A stretch of DNA of 64,000 nucleotides from Phycicoccus sonneratiae (GTDB lineage: Bacteria; Actinomycetota; Actinomycetes; Actinomycetales; Dermatophilaceae). Shown one piece after another: positions 24,710-33,565 of the stretch. The notes beneath the pieces are model-generated. The model worked only from the letters and a program-made list of their open reading frames with translations, ran no database searches and had not been told where the DNA came from. The translations under genes and the position numbers were made by a program. The number at the start of each line of letters is the position of its first letter. Position 1 is the first letter of the stretch. The stretch is taken from assembly GCF_016887965.1 (NCBI RefSeq), contig NZ_JAFDVD010000008.1, forward strand, positions 1-64,000, given 5' to 3'.

Positions 24710-25716
24710 GGCATGCACAGGGTCGCACGAGGTGCGGCCTGGAGCCGCATCTTGCCGATCGGGTTGCCGCAGGACTCGCAGGTGCCGTAGGTGCCGTCGT
24801 CGAGGCGGGCGAGGGCGTGCTCGGTCTGCTCGAGCATCTCGCGGGCGTTGTTGGCCAGCGAGATCTCCTGCTCGCGCTCGTAGGTCTTCGCCCCGGCGTC
24901 GGCCTGGTCGTCACCCGCGCCGTCGCCGGAGTCGCGCATGAGGTCGACGAGGTCGGACTGGGCGTGGGCGAGCTCGTCACGCAGCTGGGCGACGTCGGCC
25001 TCGAGCTCGGCACGGACCTCGCGCAGCTCGGCCGCGGTCCACGGCGACTCGTCCTCCCGGACCGGCAGCGAGCCGGGCGTGACCCGACGCGCCGTCTTCT
25101 TCGCCGGCGCAGCCTTCGTCGCCGCCGTCTTGGCGGGCGCGGCCTTCTTCGCCGGCGCAGCCTTCTTCGCCGGCGCGGCCTTGGTCACCGCCTTCTTGGC
25201 GGGCGCGGCCTTGGTCACCGCCTTCTTGGCGGGCGCGGCCTTGGTCACCGCCTTCTTGGCGGGCGCGGCCTTGGTCACCGCCTTCTTGGCGGGCGCGGCC
25301 TTGGTGGCCGCCTTCTTGGCGGGCGCAGCCTTCTTGGCGGGCGCGGCCTTCTTGGCGGGCGCGGCCTTCGTCGCCGCCTTCTTCGCCGGCGCAGCCTTCT
25401 TCGCGGGCGCGGCCTTGGTGGCCGCCTTCTTCGCCGGCGCAGCCTTCTTCGCGGGCGCGGCCTTCGTCGCCGCCTTCTTGGCAGGCGCGGCCTTCTTCGC
25501 CGGCGCCGCCTTCTTCGCCGGCGCAGCCTTCTTCGCCGGCGCAGCCTTCTTCGCGGGCGCGGCCTTCGTCGCCGCCTTCTTCGCCGGCGTCGCCTTCGTG
25601 GCCGGCGCGGCCTTCCCGTTCCCGCCGCCCGAGGCCCCCCGGACCGCCGAGCGCGCGCGCGCCGCAGCGGTGGAGGTGGTCTTCTTCGCGGCCGACAGCG
25701 CCCGCTTCACAACCAT
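24682..25716 (-). CDS. TraR/DksA zinc-finger protein with Lys/Ala/Pro repeat domain
   Basis: The 344-residue protein has two parts. Residues 33-212 are a low-complexity domain of AKKAAP and [10 protein letters not shown] units, similar to histone H1-like tails that bind DNA. Residues 213-344 form a coiled-coil and a four-cysteine zinc finger ([10 protein letters not shown] and CMPC), as in DksA/TraR proteins that act at the RNA polymerase secondary channel. The acidic tip residues of true DksA are not obvious. The start has GAAGAGG upstream and a TATCCT -10 element at 25771-25776. The gene leads the lspA-rluA operon. Confidence 0.85.
   Translation of the reverse strand: MVVKRALSAAKKTTSTAAARARSAVRGASGGGNGKAAPATKATPAKKAATKAAPAKKAAPAKKAAPAKKAAPAKKAAPAKKAATKAAPAKKAAPAKKAATKAAPAKKAAPAKKAATKAAPAKKAAPAKKAAPAKKAATKAAPAKKAVTKAAPAKKAVTKAAPAKKAVTKAAPAKKAVTKAAPAKKAAPAKKAAPAKTAATKAAPAKKTARRVTPGSLPVREDESPWTAAELREVRAELEADVAQLRDELAHAQSDLVDLMRDSGDGAGDDQADAGAKTYEREQEISLANNAREMLEQTEHALARLDDGTYGTCESCGNPIGKMRLQAAPRATLCMPCKTKQERR
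25171..25320. repeat. 30-bp tandem repeat coding for [10 protein letters not shown]
   Basis: Three identical copies of a 30-bp unit lie at 25201-25290, with near-identical copies on both sides (25171-25200, one mismatch; 25291-25320, two mismatches). More degenerate 15-bp and 30-bp units continue across about 25090-25610. The unit is a multiple of three, so copy changes keep the reading frame. Confidence 0.9.
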
Positions 25717-25839
25717 GACACGAACCTCTTCAGGGTGAGGACGGGCCCGTGCGGCCCGCCCGGTGCTCGGAGGATACGGCGTGTCGCGGGTGTCTCGCTC
25801 GCGCGAAACGCCGCGACGACCAGTGCTCTTGCCCCAACG

Positions 25840-25872
25840 ACGAAGGGCCCGGGAAGTTCCCGGGCCCTTCGT
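25840..25872 (-). terminator. Strong hairpin terminator after the DivIVA-domain gene
   Basis: ACGAAGGGCCCGGGA (25840-25854) and TCCCGGGCCCTTCGT (25858-25872) pair perfectly over 15 bp with a 3-nt loop. It lies 12 nt after the stop codon at 25885. Confidence 0.9.
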
Positions 25873-25884
25873 GTGTCGTGCCGG

Positions 25885-27339
25885 TCAGCTCTGCGGCTCG
25901 TGCTGCGGCTGCGCCGCCTCCTCGGCCGGAGCCGCCGCCTCGTCGCCGCCGACGTTCTTGAGGTCGGCGAGCTGGGCCTGGATGTAGTCGTGCAGGCGGG
26001 CGCGGTAGTCGCGCTCGAAGCCCCGCAGCTCCTCGATCTTGCGCTCGAGCAGGCTGCGCTCGCGGCCCAGCTCCTCGAGGATCGAGGCCTTCTTCTGCTG
26101 CGCCTCGGCGACCATCCCCGTCGAGCGCTCCCGGGCCTCGGTGAGCATCTCGTCGCGCTGGGTCGTCGCGGTGCCGATCATCTCGTCCCGCTGGGCCGTC
26201 GCCGTCGAGACGAGCTCGTCGTGCTGCGACTGACCCGTCGACACGAGCTCGTCGTGGCGGGCCTGGCCGGTGGTGATGAGCTCCTCGTGCTTGCGCTGGG
26301 CGGTGCCGAGCAGCTCGTCGTGCTTGCGCTGGCCCTCGGAGATCAGCTCGTCGCGCTTGCTCTCACCGGCGGCGACGTGCTCGTCGTGGAGGCGCTGCGC
26401 GAGGGCGATGACCCCCGCCGCGCTGGCGCCGCCACCGGCGCCCGCGAGGGCGGCCGCACCGAGACCGGCGTCGCCTTGAGCCGGAGCGGCCTGGGCGGCG
26501 GAGGCGCGCTGCTCGGCCTCCTGGAGCTGGGACTCGAGCTGCTGGACCCGCTGCTCGGCCGCCGCCACGCGCTCGTCGGCGTCGCGGCGCGACTCCTCGA
26601 GCCGGGTCTCGAGGAGCGAGACCTGCTCGTCGACGGCCGCACCCTGCTGCTCGCGGTGCGAGGCGAGGGCGGCGACGTGCTCGTCGCGCTCGCCGGCCGC
26701 CGCCGCGGCCTGCTGGCGCGCCTCGTCGAGCTGGGTCTCGAGCTCACCGATGCGGGTCTCGAGCCCGGCGGCGTGCCGCTCGAGCTGCGAGGCGTGGTTC
26801 TCGAACTCCCCGGCGCGACGCTCGGCGTCGGCGACGCGGGCGTCGACGTCGCCGCTGGCCCCGCGCAGGGCCTCGATCTCGGTGTCGCGCTGCTGGAGCA
26901 GCTGCTCGAGCTCGGCGGTGCGGTCGGTGAGCTGGGTGACGGTGCCCTGGAGCTGGCTCACCGTGCCCTGGAGCTCGGCCGCGCGGGCCTCGCCGTCACC
27001 GCTCTGGCCCTCGAACTCGCCGAGCTTGGCGGTGAGCTCGCTGCGGGTGCCCTCGAGCTCGGAGACGCGGGAGGCCAGCGTGGCGTTCTTGGAGCGCAGC
27101 TCCTCGAGCTCGCGGCTGCTGTCGGCGTCCGGGCGGGCGAAGGCGGTCGTCGGGGCCATCCCCTTGCCCTCGCGGCAGCTCGAGAGCTCGCCGCGGAGGT
27201 CCTCGCCCTCCTTGGACATCCGCCGCATCTCGGCGACGATGTCGTCGAGGAAGTCGTCGACCTCGCGCTCGTCGTAGCCACGACGGAACTGGGTCTGGGT
27301 GAACGTCTTGTTGAGGACGTCCTCGGGCGAGAGAGCCAT
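25885..27339 (-). CDS. DivIVA-domain coiled-coil protein
   Basis: The start is ATG 27339, 6 nt after AGGAG (484 residues). Residues 1-60 (ALSPEDVLNKTFTQTQFRRGYDEREVDDFLDDI) form the DivIVA N-terminal domain, which binds curved membranes and marks poles and septa. A very long predicted coiled coil follows. A Gly/Ala break lies near residue 305, and seven 11-residue repeats span residues 327-403. It is longer than Wag31-type proteins and lies downstream of yggT and sepF, which fits a scaffold role at the division site or pole. The exact role is inferred. Confidence 0.9.
   Translation of the reverse strand: MALSPEDVLNKTFTQTQFRRGYDEREVDDFLDDIVAEMRRMSKEGEDLRGELSSCREGKGMAPTTAFARPDADSSRELEELRSKNATLASRVSELEGTRSELTAKLGEFEGQSGDGEARAAELQGTVSQLQGTVTQLTDRTAELEQLLQQRDTEIEALRGASGDVDARVADAERRAGEFENHASQLERHAAGLETRIGELETQLDEARQQAAAAAGERDEHVAALASHREQQGAAVDEQVSLLETRLEESRRDADERVAAAEQRVQQLESQLQEAEQRASAAQAAPAQGDAGLGAAALAGAGGGASAAGVIALAQRLHDEHVAAGESKRDELISEGQRKHDELLGTAQRKHEELITTGQARHDELVSTGQSQHDELVSTATAQRDEMIGTATTQRDEMLTEARERSTGMVAEAQQKKASILEELGRERSLLERKIEELRGFERDYRARLHDYIQAQLADLKNVGGDEAAAPAEEAAQPQHEPQS
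26131..26361 (-). repeat. Seven 33-bp units coding hendecad repeats
   Basis: Within the DivIVA-domain gene, seven successive 11-residue units share the pattern xxRDELxxxxQ, for example RKHDELLGTAQ and ARHDELVSTGQ. The exact period of 33 bp indicates internal duplication. Confidence 0.85.
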
Positions 27340-27479
27340 GGTCAACTCCTGGTGGCCGGTGGGGTCACGGGACGGGACCTCCGGACGCGCGACGTCGCGG
27401 GACCGGGGGTCCGTGCCGACACCCTACCCGGTGACGGGGCTGGCGTGACGGATGTGGCGTGACGTGACCGTGGACGTGC

Positions 27480-27788
27480 TCAGCGGCCGAGGCTGGAGAG
27501 GACCGAGTAGAGGATGATCACGCCGAGGAAGAGGACCATGAACGACAGGTCGACCGACACCGCTCCGAGGCGCAGCGGCGGGATCACCTTGCGCAGCGCC
27601 CGCAGCGGGGGCTCGGTGAGCGTGTAGACCGGCTCGGCGACGAGCAGCACCGGACCGCGGGGACGCCACTCGCGGGCGAAGATGCGGATCCAGTCGAAGA
27701 CCACCCGGCCGATGAGCACGACGAGGTACAGGAAGACCACGAAGGCGAGGACGGCGAAGGCGGCACGCATGGAGGCAGTGTGACCCAT
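27480..27788 (-). CDS. YggT family membrane protein
   Basis: The 102-residue protein has two membrane segments (about residues 9-30 and 78-98) separated by a loop with EPVYTLTEPPLRALRKVIPPL, the YggT signature. In actinobacteria it lies between sepF and the DivIVA gene, as here, and is thought to be linked to division or turgor; the function is unknown. The start is either 27788 or the internal ATG at 27770; neither has a good ribosome site. Confidence 0.88.
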   Translation of the reverse strand: MGHTASMRAAFAVLAFVVFLYLVVLIGRVVFDWIRIFAREWRPRGPVLLVAEPVYTLTEPPLRALRKVIPPLRLGAVSVDLSFMVLFLGVIILYSVLSSLGR

Positions 27789-27828
27789 CGACCCGTGCGG
27801 GTCGTGGTCGGGTCCTGGGACGTCGCTG

Positions 27829-28305
27829 TCAGCTCTGGTTGAAGACGCCCCGGCCGGTGACGGCCACCGGGCCCTCCTCGGCGGTGACCTCGACGGTCTC
27901 CGGCGAGAGGAGGAAGACCTTGGAGGTCACCCGCTCGATCGAGCCGTGGAGGCCGAACACGAGGCCGGCCGCGAAGTCGACGAGCCGCTTGGCGTCGGAG
28001 TCGCCCATGTCCGTGAGGTTCATGATGACCGGCACGCCGTCGCGGAAGTTCTCGCCGATGGTCTTGGCCTCGTTGTACGTCCGCGGGTGGATCGTCGTGA
28101 TCCGCGAGACGCTGCCGGCGTCGTGGGTGCGGACGACCTCGGCGACGGGACGGCGCGTCGGCAGCGGCGTCACCTCGGCACCGCGGTGCTCGGTGCGCTC
28201 GTCGACCTCGGGCTCGTCGTAGCCGTCGTAGTACTCGTCGTCGTAGTGGCCCTGGTCCTCGGCGAGGCCCAGGTAGACCATCGTCTTGCGCAGCGCGCCA
28301 GCCAT
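27829..28305 (-). CDS. sepF: Cell division protein SepF
   Basis: SepF anchors FtsZ to the membrane in bacteria that lack FtsA. The 158-residue protein has an amphipathic N-terminus ([13 protein letters not shown]), an acidic Tyr/Asp-rich linker and the globular SepF domain from about residue 70 ([21 protein letters not shown]). The start is ATG 28305, with AGGAG 6 nt upstream. A -10 element TAACTT at 28359-28364 suggests its own promoter. No ftsA is present between ftsQ and ftsZ, so SepF is the expected anchor. Confidence 0.96.
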   Translation of the reverse strand: MAGALRKTMVYLGLAEDQGHYDDEYYDGYDEPEVDERTEHRGAEVTPLPTRRPVAEVVRTHDAGSVSRITTIHPRTYNEAKTIGENFRDGVPVIMNLTDMGDSDAKRLVDFAAGLVFGLHGSIERVTSKVFLLSPETVEVTAEEGPVAVTGRGVFNQS

Positions 28306-28361
28306 CACGTGCTCCTCGGTCGTCGGGCCCCGTCGGTCAGGACCGTGCGTCGTGACCGAAG

Positions 28362-29057
28362 TTACCGGTGTGACTCACGAGATCCGAGGATTGCCGAGCC
28401 GACACGCAGGTGTGTCGCGCCCTCGGCGACGGCGTCCTCGAGGTCGGCGCTCATCCCCGCCGAGACCCAGCGAGCCCCGGGATGCTGTGCACGCAGCGTC
28501 TCCGAGAGCTCGCGCAGCCGGGCGAAGGCCGGTCGGGGCGGCTGGCCGAGCGGTGCCACGGCCATGAGCCCGCGCAGCCGCAGGTGCGCGCTCCCGGCGA
28601 CGGCGTCGGCGAGGGCGGCGACCTCGTCGGGGCGCGCTCCCCCGCGCCCGGCGCCGTCGTCGAGCCCGACCTGGACGAGGACGTCGAGGGTGCGCCCGTG
28701 CCGCTCCGCGCCGCGGTCGAGGGCGCCGACGAGCTTGGCCCGGTCGAGCGAGTGCACGACGTCGGCGTAGCCCGCGACCGAGCCGGCCTTGTTGCTCTGG
28801 AGCTGGCCGACGAAGTGGACGGTGAGCCGGTCGCGGTGGGCCAGCTCGGCGACCTTGGCCGCGGCCTCCTGGTCGCGGTTCTCGCCGACGTCGGTGACGC
28901 CGAGGTCGGCGAGCAGGTCGACGTCGCTCGCCGGGAAGAACTTCGTGACGGCGACGAGGGTCGGCTCGTCGGTGCGACCGGCGGCGGCGCAGGCGGCCGC
29001 GACCCGGTCGCGGACCGCGGCGAGCCGGTCGGCGAGCTCGTCGCGCCGCGTCGTCAC
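28362..29057 (-). CDS. YggS family pyridoxal phosphate homeostasis protein
   Basis: The 231-residue protein has the alanine racemase-like barrel of YggS/PLPBP. The PLP lysine is in [11 protein letters not shown], with [21 protein letters not shown] and [10 protein letters not shown] following. These proteins keep the PLP pool balanced and have no known catalytic activity. The GTG start at 29057 overlaps the stop of the upstream gene as GTGA, so expression is coupled. It precedes sepF in the usual actinobacterial order. Confidence 0.95.
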   Translation of the reverse strand: MTTRRDELADRLAAVRDRVAAACAAAGRTDEPTLVAVTKFFPASDVDLLADLGVTDVGENRDQEAAAKVAELAHRDRLTVHFVGQLQSNKAGSVAGYADVVHSLDRAKLVGALDRGAERHGRTLDVLVQVGLDDGAGRGGARPDEVAALADAVAGSAHLRLRGLMAVAPLGQPPRPAFARLRELSETLRAQHPGARWVSAGMSADLEDAVAEGATHLRVGSAILGSRESHR

Positions 29058-29758
29058 GACGCCCTCGCGACGACGCCGGCGAACCGGCCCGTCGTGCGGG
29101 ACGCCCTGTAGGAGAACAGGTCCGGGCTCTCGCGCGTGCAGCCCGGGACCCACGTGACGCCGACCCCGAGGTCGCGCAGCTGCGACACGACCCCCGCGGC
29201 GACGTCGACGGCCGGCGTGCCGGTCCACGACACGGTCGCGCTGACGGGGGCGACCGCGGCGGCCGCGTCACGCATCTCGGCGGGCACCTCGTAGCAGCGT
29301 CCGCACACCGAGGGGCCGACGACGGCGTCGAGCTCCTGCGCCCCGAGGTCGCGCATCGCCGCGACGGCGGCGGGCACGACCCCGGCCACCATCCCTGGGC
29401 GGCCGGCGTGGACGGCCGCGACGACCCCGCCGGGACTCGCGAGGAGGACGGGCACGCAGTCGGCGACGAGCACCGCGAGGGCGAGGTCCGTGGCGGTCGT
29501 GACGAGCGCGTCGCAACGCGGGGCGACCTCGGGGACGTGGTCGACGACGGTTACGTCGGCGCCGTGGCACTGCTCCATCCAGACGACCGGGTGACCGACG
29601 GCGGCCCCGAACCGGCGACGGTTCTCGGCGACGTCGGCCGGGTCGTCCTCGACGTGGAGTCCGAGGTTGAGGCCCTGCCACGGACCGCGGCTCACTCCCC
29701 CGGGCCGGCCGGTCAGCGCGCGCCGCGCACCGTTGCTCGTCTCGTCCCAGGTGAACAC
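29054..29758 (-). CDS. YfiH/PgeF-type multicopper oxidase-fold protein
   Basis: The 234-residue protein matches the family that removes misincorporated amino acids from peptidoglycan precursors (PgeF) and has purine nucleoside activity in some members. The metal-binding residues are visible in MEQCHGADV, VADCVPVLL and VHAGRPG. It starts with GTG at 29758, with TACGGT 6 nt upstream, so it is probably leaderless and separate from ftsZ. It overlaps the yggS start by 4 bp. The substrate is inferred from family. Confidence 0.9.
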   Translation of the reverse strand: MFTWDETSNGARRALTGRPGGVSRGPWQGLNLGLHVEDDPADVAENRRRFGAAVGHPVVWMEQCHGADVTVVDHVPEVAPRCDALVTTATDLALAVLVADCVPVLLASPGGVVAAVHAGRPGMVAGVVPAAVAAMRDLGAQELDAVVGPSVCGRCYEVPAEMRDAAAAVAPVSATVSWTGTPAVDVAAGVVSQLRDLGVGVTWVPGCTRESPDLFSYRASRTTGRFAGVVARAS

Positions 29759-29764
29759 GGACCC

Positions 29765-29770
29765 ACCGTA
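29765..29770 (-). promoter_or_regulatory. -10 element of the YfiH/PgeF gene (leaderless)
   Basis: TACGGT on the minus strand is followed by 6 nt and GTG at 29758. It lies just after the ftsZ terminator. Confidence 0.45.
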
Positions 29771-29776
29771 GACGGC

Positions 29777-29812
29777 GGCGGGGGCGGGCCGGTGTCCCGG
29801 TCCGCCCCCGCC
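29777..29812 (-). terminator. Hairpin terminator after ftsZ
   Basis: GGCGGGGGCGG (29777-29787) pairs with CCGCCCCCGCC (29802-29812); the loop itself holds CCGG/CCGG. It follows the ftsZ stop at 29834 by 21 nt. Confidence 0.75.
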
Positions 29813-29833
29813 GAAGGTGCTGCGGTCGTGCTC

Positions 29834-31132
29834 CTACTTGAGGAAGTCGGGCACGTCGAGGTCGTCGTTCTCGTCGAAGGTCACCGTGCGCGGCGGCTGG
29901 CTGCGCGCCGGCTCCGGCGTGGTCGACTCGCGCTCGGTGCGCACGGCCGGCTCGTCGTCGGTGCGCGGCTCGGAGCGGGTCGGGGTCGTGTCGTGCACCG
30001 GGGTCGGGAACGGCGCGGGCGGGACCGGCGCCGGCGTCGCGGCGGGGACCGCCGGCGCGGCACCCGGGCTCGGCGGGGCCGCCGGGGTGGACGGCACGGA
30101 CGGCGGCGGCACGGCCGGGGTCGCCGGCGCGGCCGGGCGGCCCTGGATGGTGCCGAGGGCCCGGTCGTCGGCCCGGCGCACCGGGGCGCCCCCGTCGAAG
30201 CCGGCCGCGATGACGGTGACGCGCACCTCGTCGCCGAGGGCGTCGTCGATGACCGCGCCGAAGATGATGTTCGCCTCGGGGTGCGCGGCCTCCTGGACGA
30301 GGCGCGCGGCCTCGTTGATCTCGAAGAGGCCGAGGTCGCTGCCGCCCTGGATGGAGAGCAGCACGCCGTGCGCGCCGTCGATGCTCGCCTCGAGGAGCGG
30401 GCTGGAGATGGCGAGCTCGGCGGCCTGCACCGCGCGGTCCTCGCCGCGCGCCGAGCCGATGCCCATGAGGGCCGAGCCGGCGCCCTGCATCACCGACTTG
30501 ACGTCGGCGAAGTCGAGGTTGATCAGGCCCGGCGTCGTGATGAGGTCGGTGATGCCCTGGACACCGGAGAGGAGCACCTGGTCGGCGGAGCGGAACGCGT
30601 CGAGCATCGAGACGCCGCGGTCGCTGATCGAGAGCAGCCGGTCGTTCGGGATGACGATGAGGGTGTCGACCTCCTCGCGCAGCGCGGCGATGCCGGTCTC
30701 GGCCTGGTTCGCGCGACGCCGGCCCTCGAAGGTGAACGGGCGCGTGACGACGCCGATGGTCAGCGCGCCGAGGCCCTTGGCGATGCGCGCGACGACCGGT
30801 GCGCCACCGGTGCCCGTGCCACCGCCCTCGCCGGCGGTGACGAAGACCATGTCGGCCCCCTTGAGGACCTCCTCGATCTCCTCGGCGTGGTCCTCGGCGG
30901 CCTTCTTGCCGACCTCGGGGTCGGCGCCGGCGCCGAGGCCGCGCGTCAGCTCGCGACCGACGTCGAGCTTGACGTCGGCGTCGCTCATGAGGAGGGCCTG
31001 CGCATCGGTGTTGACCGCGATGAACTCGACGCCCTTGAGGCCGACCTCGATCATCCGGTTGATGGCGTTGACACCGCCGCCGCCGATGCCGACGACCTTG
31101 ATGACGGCGAGGTAGTTCTGGGGTGATGCCAC
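29834..31132 (-). CDS. ftsZ: Cell division protein FtsZ
   Basis: FtsZ is the tubulin-like GTPase that forms the division ring. The 432-residue protein has the GTP signature GGGTGTG at residues 103-109 and the T7 loop with [12 protein letters not shown] Pro/Ala-rich linker spans about residues 318-415, and the C-terminal peptide [10 protein letters not shown] binds SepF or FtsW-type partners. Length is normal for actinobacteria. It is separated from ftsQ by 227 bp that hold an inverted repeat, so it likely has extra promoters. Confidence 0.99.
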   Translation of the reverse strand: MASPQNYLAVIKVVGIGGGGVNAINRMIEVGLKGVEFIAVNTDAQALLMSDADVKLDVGRELTRGLGAGADPEVGKKAAEDHAEEIEEVLKGADMVFVTAGEGGGTGTGGAPVVARIAKGLGALTIGVVTRPFTFEGRRRANQAETGIAALREEVDTLIVIPNDRLLSISDRGVSMLDAFRSADQVLLSGVQGITDLITTPGLINLDFADVKSVMQGAGSALMGIGSARGEDRAVQAAELAISSPLLEASIDGAHGVLLSIQGGSDLGLFEINEAARLVQEAAHPEANIIFGAVIDDALGDEVRVTVIAAGFDGGAPVRRADDRALGTIQGRPAAPATPAVPPPSVPSTPAAPPSPGAAPAVPAATPAPVPPAPFPTPVHDTTPTRSEPRTDDEPAVRTERESTTPEPARSQPPRTVTFDENDDLDVPDFLK

Positions 31133-31178
31133 GGGTACGGCCTTCCACTGTCGGTCACGGCGTGCAGGAGACCGGGGT

Positions 31179-31207
31179 AACCCTCAACCTCTGGTGGAGG
31201 GTTACGG
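31179..31207. repeat. Inverted repeat upstream of ftsZ
   Basis: GTAACCCTC (31179-31187) and GAGGGTTAC (31199-31207) pair perfectly over 9 bp with an 11-nt spacer, 47 bp upstream of ftsZ. It could be an operator or a leader hairpin. Confidence 0.7.
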
Positions 31208-31359
31208 TTCGGTCACGGTTCTCGATGGGGTGACGCTACGTCCCACCGGGGGCTCCTGCACCCTCCCGCGTGGCGTGTCGCGACATCCCGCGCGGCAAAT
31301 CCTGTCACGCCTCTCAGGCCGGGTCACACCCGCCCCACCAGCCCCATCGGGCGCAGGGG

Positions 31360-32115
31360 TCAGCGGGTCACCGGGGTGTCGGGGGCACTGACGTCGATGA
31401 CCTTGGCCTTGGTCGTCAGCAGGGCGCGCAGGACGCGGATCTTCAGGGCGCTCTCGTCCTCGCCACCCCAGACGACGGTGTGCCCGCGGGCCGTGAACGT
31501 CACGAGGTTCGCGCTGCTCACCGTGACCGCCGAGACGTCGGCGGCGAGGTCGTCCGGGAGGTCGCGCAGCAGGGCGAGCGCCGCCTGCAGTGCCTCCGTG
31601 GTCATCGCCCGGCTGCCCGTGGCGGTGACGACCGGCACGCCCTTCGGCGCCTTCTTCACCCGGCCGAACGAGACACCGGTGGCGTCGACGACGTCGAGGG
31701 TCCCCGAGGGGCCCTTGACGACGAGCGACGGCACCCGGGGCACGACGTCGACGACGAGGGTGCGCGGCCAGGACCGGTGCACCGACGCCTCGGCGACGGT
31801 GACCCGGCCGCGGACCGAGCGCTCGACGGCGGCGGTGTCGACGCGGACGAGCGGCGTGCCCTCCGGCACCCGGACGAGCTCCTCGACCGCCGCGGCCTCG
31901 GCCCCGGACACGCCGACGACGTCGACGTCGTGGACCCCGAGCAGCCCGGTCCAGCCGACGACCCACCCCGCTCCCCCGAGCAGGGCGAGGACGAGGAGGG
32001 CCGAGAGCGCGCGACGCCACGGCCGGCGGCGACGGGCGATGGCCCGCTCGCGGAAGCGGGTGGCGGAGGACTCCAGGCCGCGGGGGCGTGGCCCTCGGGT
32101 CGCGTTGTGGCTCAC
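31360..32115 (-). CDS. ftsQ: Cell division protein FtsQ
   Basis: FtsQ is a single-pass division protein that links early and late division proteins. The 251-residue protein has a basic cytoplasmic N-terminus, a membrane segment at about residues 37-58, a POTRA domain (LLGVHDVDVVGVSGAEAAAV) and a beta domain ending ALLTTKAKVIDVSAPDTPVTR. ATG at 32115 overlaps the murC stop by ATGA. No ddl or ftsA gene is present between murC and ftsZ, as usual for this group. Confidence 0.93.
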   Translation of the reverse strand: MSHNATRGPRPRGLESSATRFRERAIARRRRPWRRALSALLVLALLGGAGWVVGWTGLLGVHDVDVVGVSGAEAAAVEELVRVPEGTPLVRVDTAAVERSVRGRVTVAEASVHRSWPRTLVVDVVPRVPSLVVKGPSGTLDVVDATGVSFGRVKKAPKGVPVVTATGSRAMTTEALQAALALLRDLPDDLAADVSAVTVSSANLVTFTARGHTVVWGGEDESALKIRVLRALLTTKAKVIDVSAPDTPVTR

Positions 32116-33563
32116 CGGGACTCCTCCTCACGGGTTGCGAGGGCCGCGAGGAGCGGCGCACCGAGCGCGGTGACGTCGCCGGCGCCGACCGTGAGGACGA
32201 GATCGCCGGGGCGCGCGGCGGCGACGAGGGTCGCGACGGCGGCGTCGCGACCGGTGCCGACGTCGACCCGGCGGCGGCCGGGCAGCTCGACGAGGGGGTC
32301 GCCGATGAGTGCGGAGGTGACCCCCGGTACCGGTGCCTCACGGGCGCCGTAGACGTCGAGGAGGACGACGTGGTCGGCCGGGGCGAGGGCGGCCGCGAAC
32401 TCCTCGGCGAAGTCGCGGGTGCGGCTGTAGAGGTGCGGCTGGAAGACGACGAGGACGCGCCCGCGCCCGGCCCGGGCGACCACCCCGGCCGCGGTGCCGA
32501 CGACGGCGGCGACCTTGGCGGGGTTGTGCGCGTAGTCGTCGACGACGGTGACGCCCCCGACCTCGCCGCGGACCTCGAAGCGGCGGCGGGCGCCGGTGAA
32601 GCCGGCCAGCCCGCGCAGGACGGCGTGCGGGTCGGCACCGAGCCCGTCGACGGCGGCGAGGAACGCGGCCGCGGCGTTGGCGACGTTGTGCGCTCCCGGG
32701 ACGGCGAGGACGAACTCGTGGGAGGTGCCGCGGTGCAGCACGGGCGTGCGCGTGCCGAGGCCGTCGGCGACGGTCTCCCCCAGCCGCAGGTCGCTGCCCC
32801 CGGCCGCCCCGAAGGTGACGACCCGCCGGCCCCGCGCCCGCTCGGCCTCGGCGAGGGCCCGCGCGCCGGGGTCGTCGGCGCTCACGACGAGCAGCCCGCC
32901 GACGGTCGCCGCGAACTCGGTGTAGGCGTCGGCGACGGCCTCGGCGGTGCCGTAGAAGTCGAGGTGGTCCGGCTGCACCGTCGTGACGACCCCGACCTCG
33001 GGGCGGTAGACGACGAAGGTGCCGTCGCTCTCGTCGGCCTCGACGACGAACGCCTCCCCGCCCCCGAGCGTGGCGTTCGTCCCGAGCTGCGCGACCTCTC
33101 CCCCGCAGGCGAACGACGGGTCGGCCCCGGCCTCGGTGAGCGCGACGACGAGCATCGCCGTGGTCGAGGTCTTGCCGTTGGCCCCGGCGACGGCCACGGC
33201 CCGCGAGCCGGCGAGCAGGGCCGCGAGGGCCTGGGACCGGTGCAGCACCCGCAGGCCGGCGTCGCGCGCGGCGGCGAGCTCGGGGTTGTCCTCGCGCACG
33301 GCCGACGAGACGACGACGGTGTCGACGCCCTCGAGGTGGCCCGCGTCGTGCCCGACCCACACGGTGGCACCGGCCTCGCGCAGGGCCCCGAGGACCGGTC
33401 CGTCGGCGGCGTCGGACCCACTGACCCGCACCCCGCGGGCCAGGAGCAGGCGGGCGACCGCGGACATCCCGGCGCCGCCGATGGCGACGAGGTGCACGGC
33501 ACCGAGCTCGTCCCACGCGGGGACCGGTGCTGCGAGGTCGAACCGGGGGTTGGTGACGGCCAC
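32112..33563 (-). CDS. murC: UDP-N-acetylmuramate-alanine ligase
   Basis: MurC adds L-alanine to UDP-MurNAc. The 483-residue protein has the Rossmann start HLVAIGGAGMSAVAR, the ATP loop, the ligase motif VEADESDGTF and the C-terminal domain. Two signatures differ from textbook MurC: the ATP loop reads AGANGKTST instead of GTHGKTTT, and VDDYAHNP replaces DDYGHHP. Position, length and context still support MurC. GTG at 33563 lies 2 bp after the murG stop, and the end overlaps ftsQ by ATGA. Confidence 0.92.
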   Translation of the reverse strand: MAVTNPRFDLAAPVPAWDELGAVHLVAIGGAGMSAVARLLLARGVRVSGSDAADGPVLGALREAGATVWVGHDAGHLEGVDTVVVSSAVREDNPELAAARDAGLRVLHRSQALAALLAGSRAVAVAGANGKTSTTAMLVVALTEAGADPSFACGGEVAQLGTNATLGGGEAFVVEADESDGTFVVYRPEVGVVTTVQPDHLDFYGTAEAVADAYTEFAATVGGLLVVSADDPGARALAEAERARGRRVVTFGAAGGSDLRLGETVADGLGTRTPVLHRGTSHEFVLAVPGAHNVANAAAAFLAAVDGLGADPHAVLRGLAGFTGARRRFEVRGEVGGVTVVDDYAHNPAKVAAVVGTAAGVVARAGRGRVLVVFQPHLYSRTRDFAEEFAAALAPADHVVLLDVYGAREAPVPGVTSALIGDPLVELPGRRRVDVGTGRDAAVATLVAAARPGDLVLTVGAGDVTALGAPLLAALATREEESR

Positions 33564-33565
33564 GG

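Noticed and set aside
25171-25320. 30-bp direct repeats that could suggest a CRISPR array
   Set aside because: The units are contiguous with no spacers and code in frame for [10 protein letters not shown] repeats of a protein.
24938-25738. Plus-strand frame of 266 residues rich in Ala, Phe and Gly opposite the DksA/TraR gene
   Set aside because: It is the complement of the Lys/Ala repeat and has no ribosome site or family; the minus-strand zinc finger is clearly the real product.
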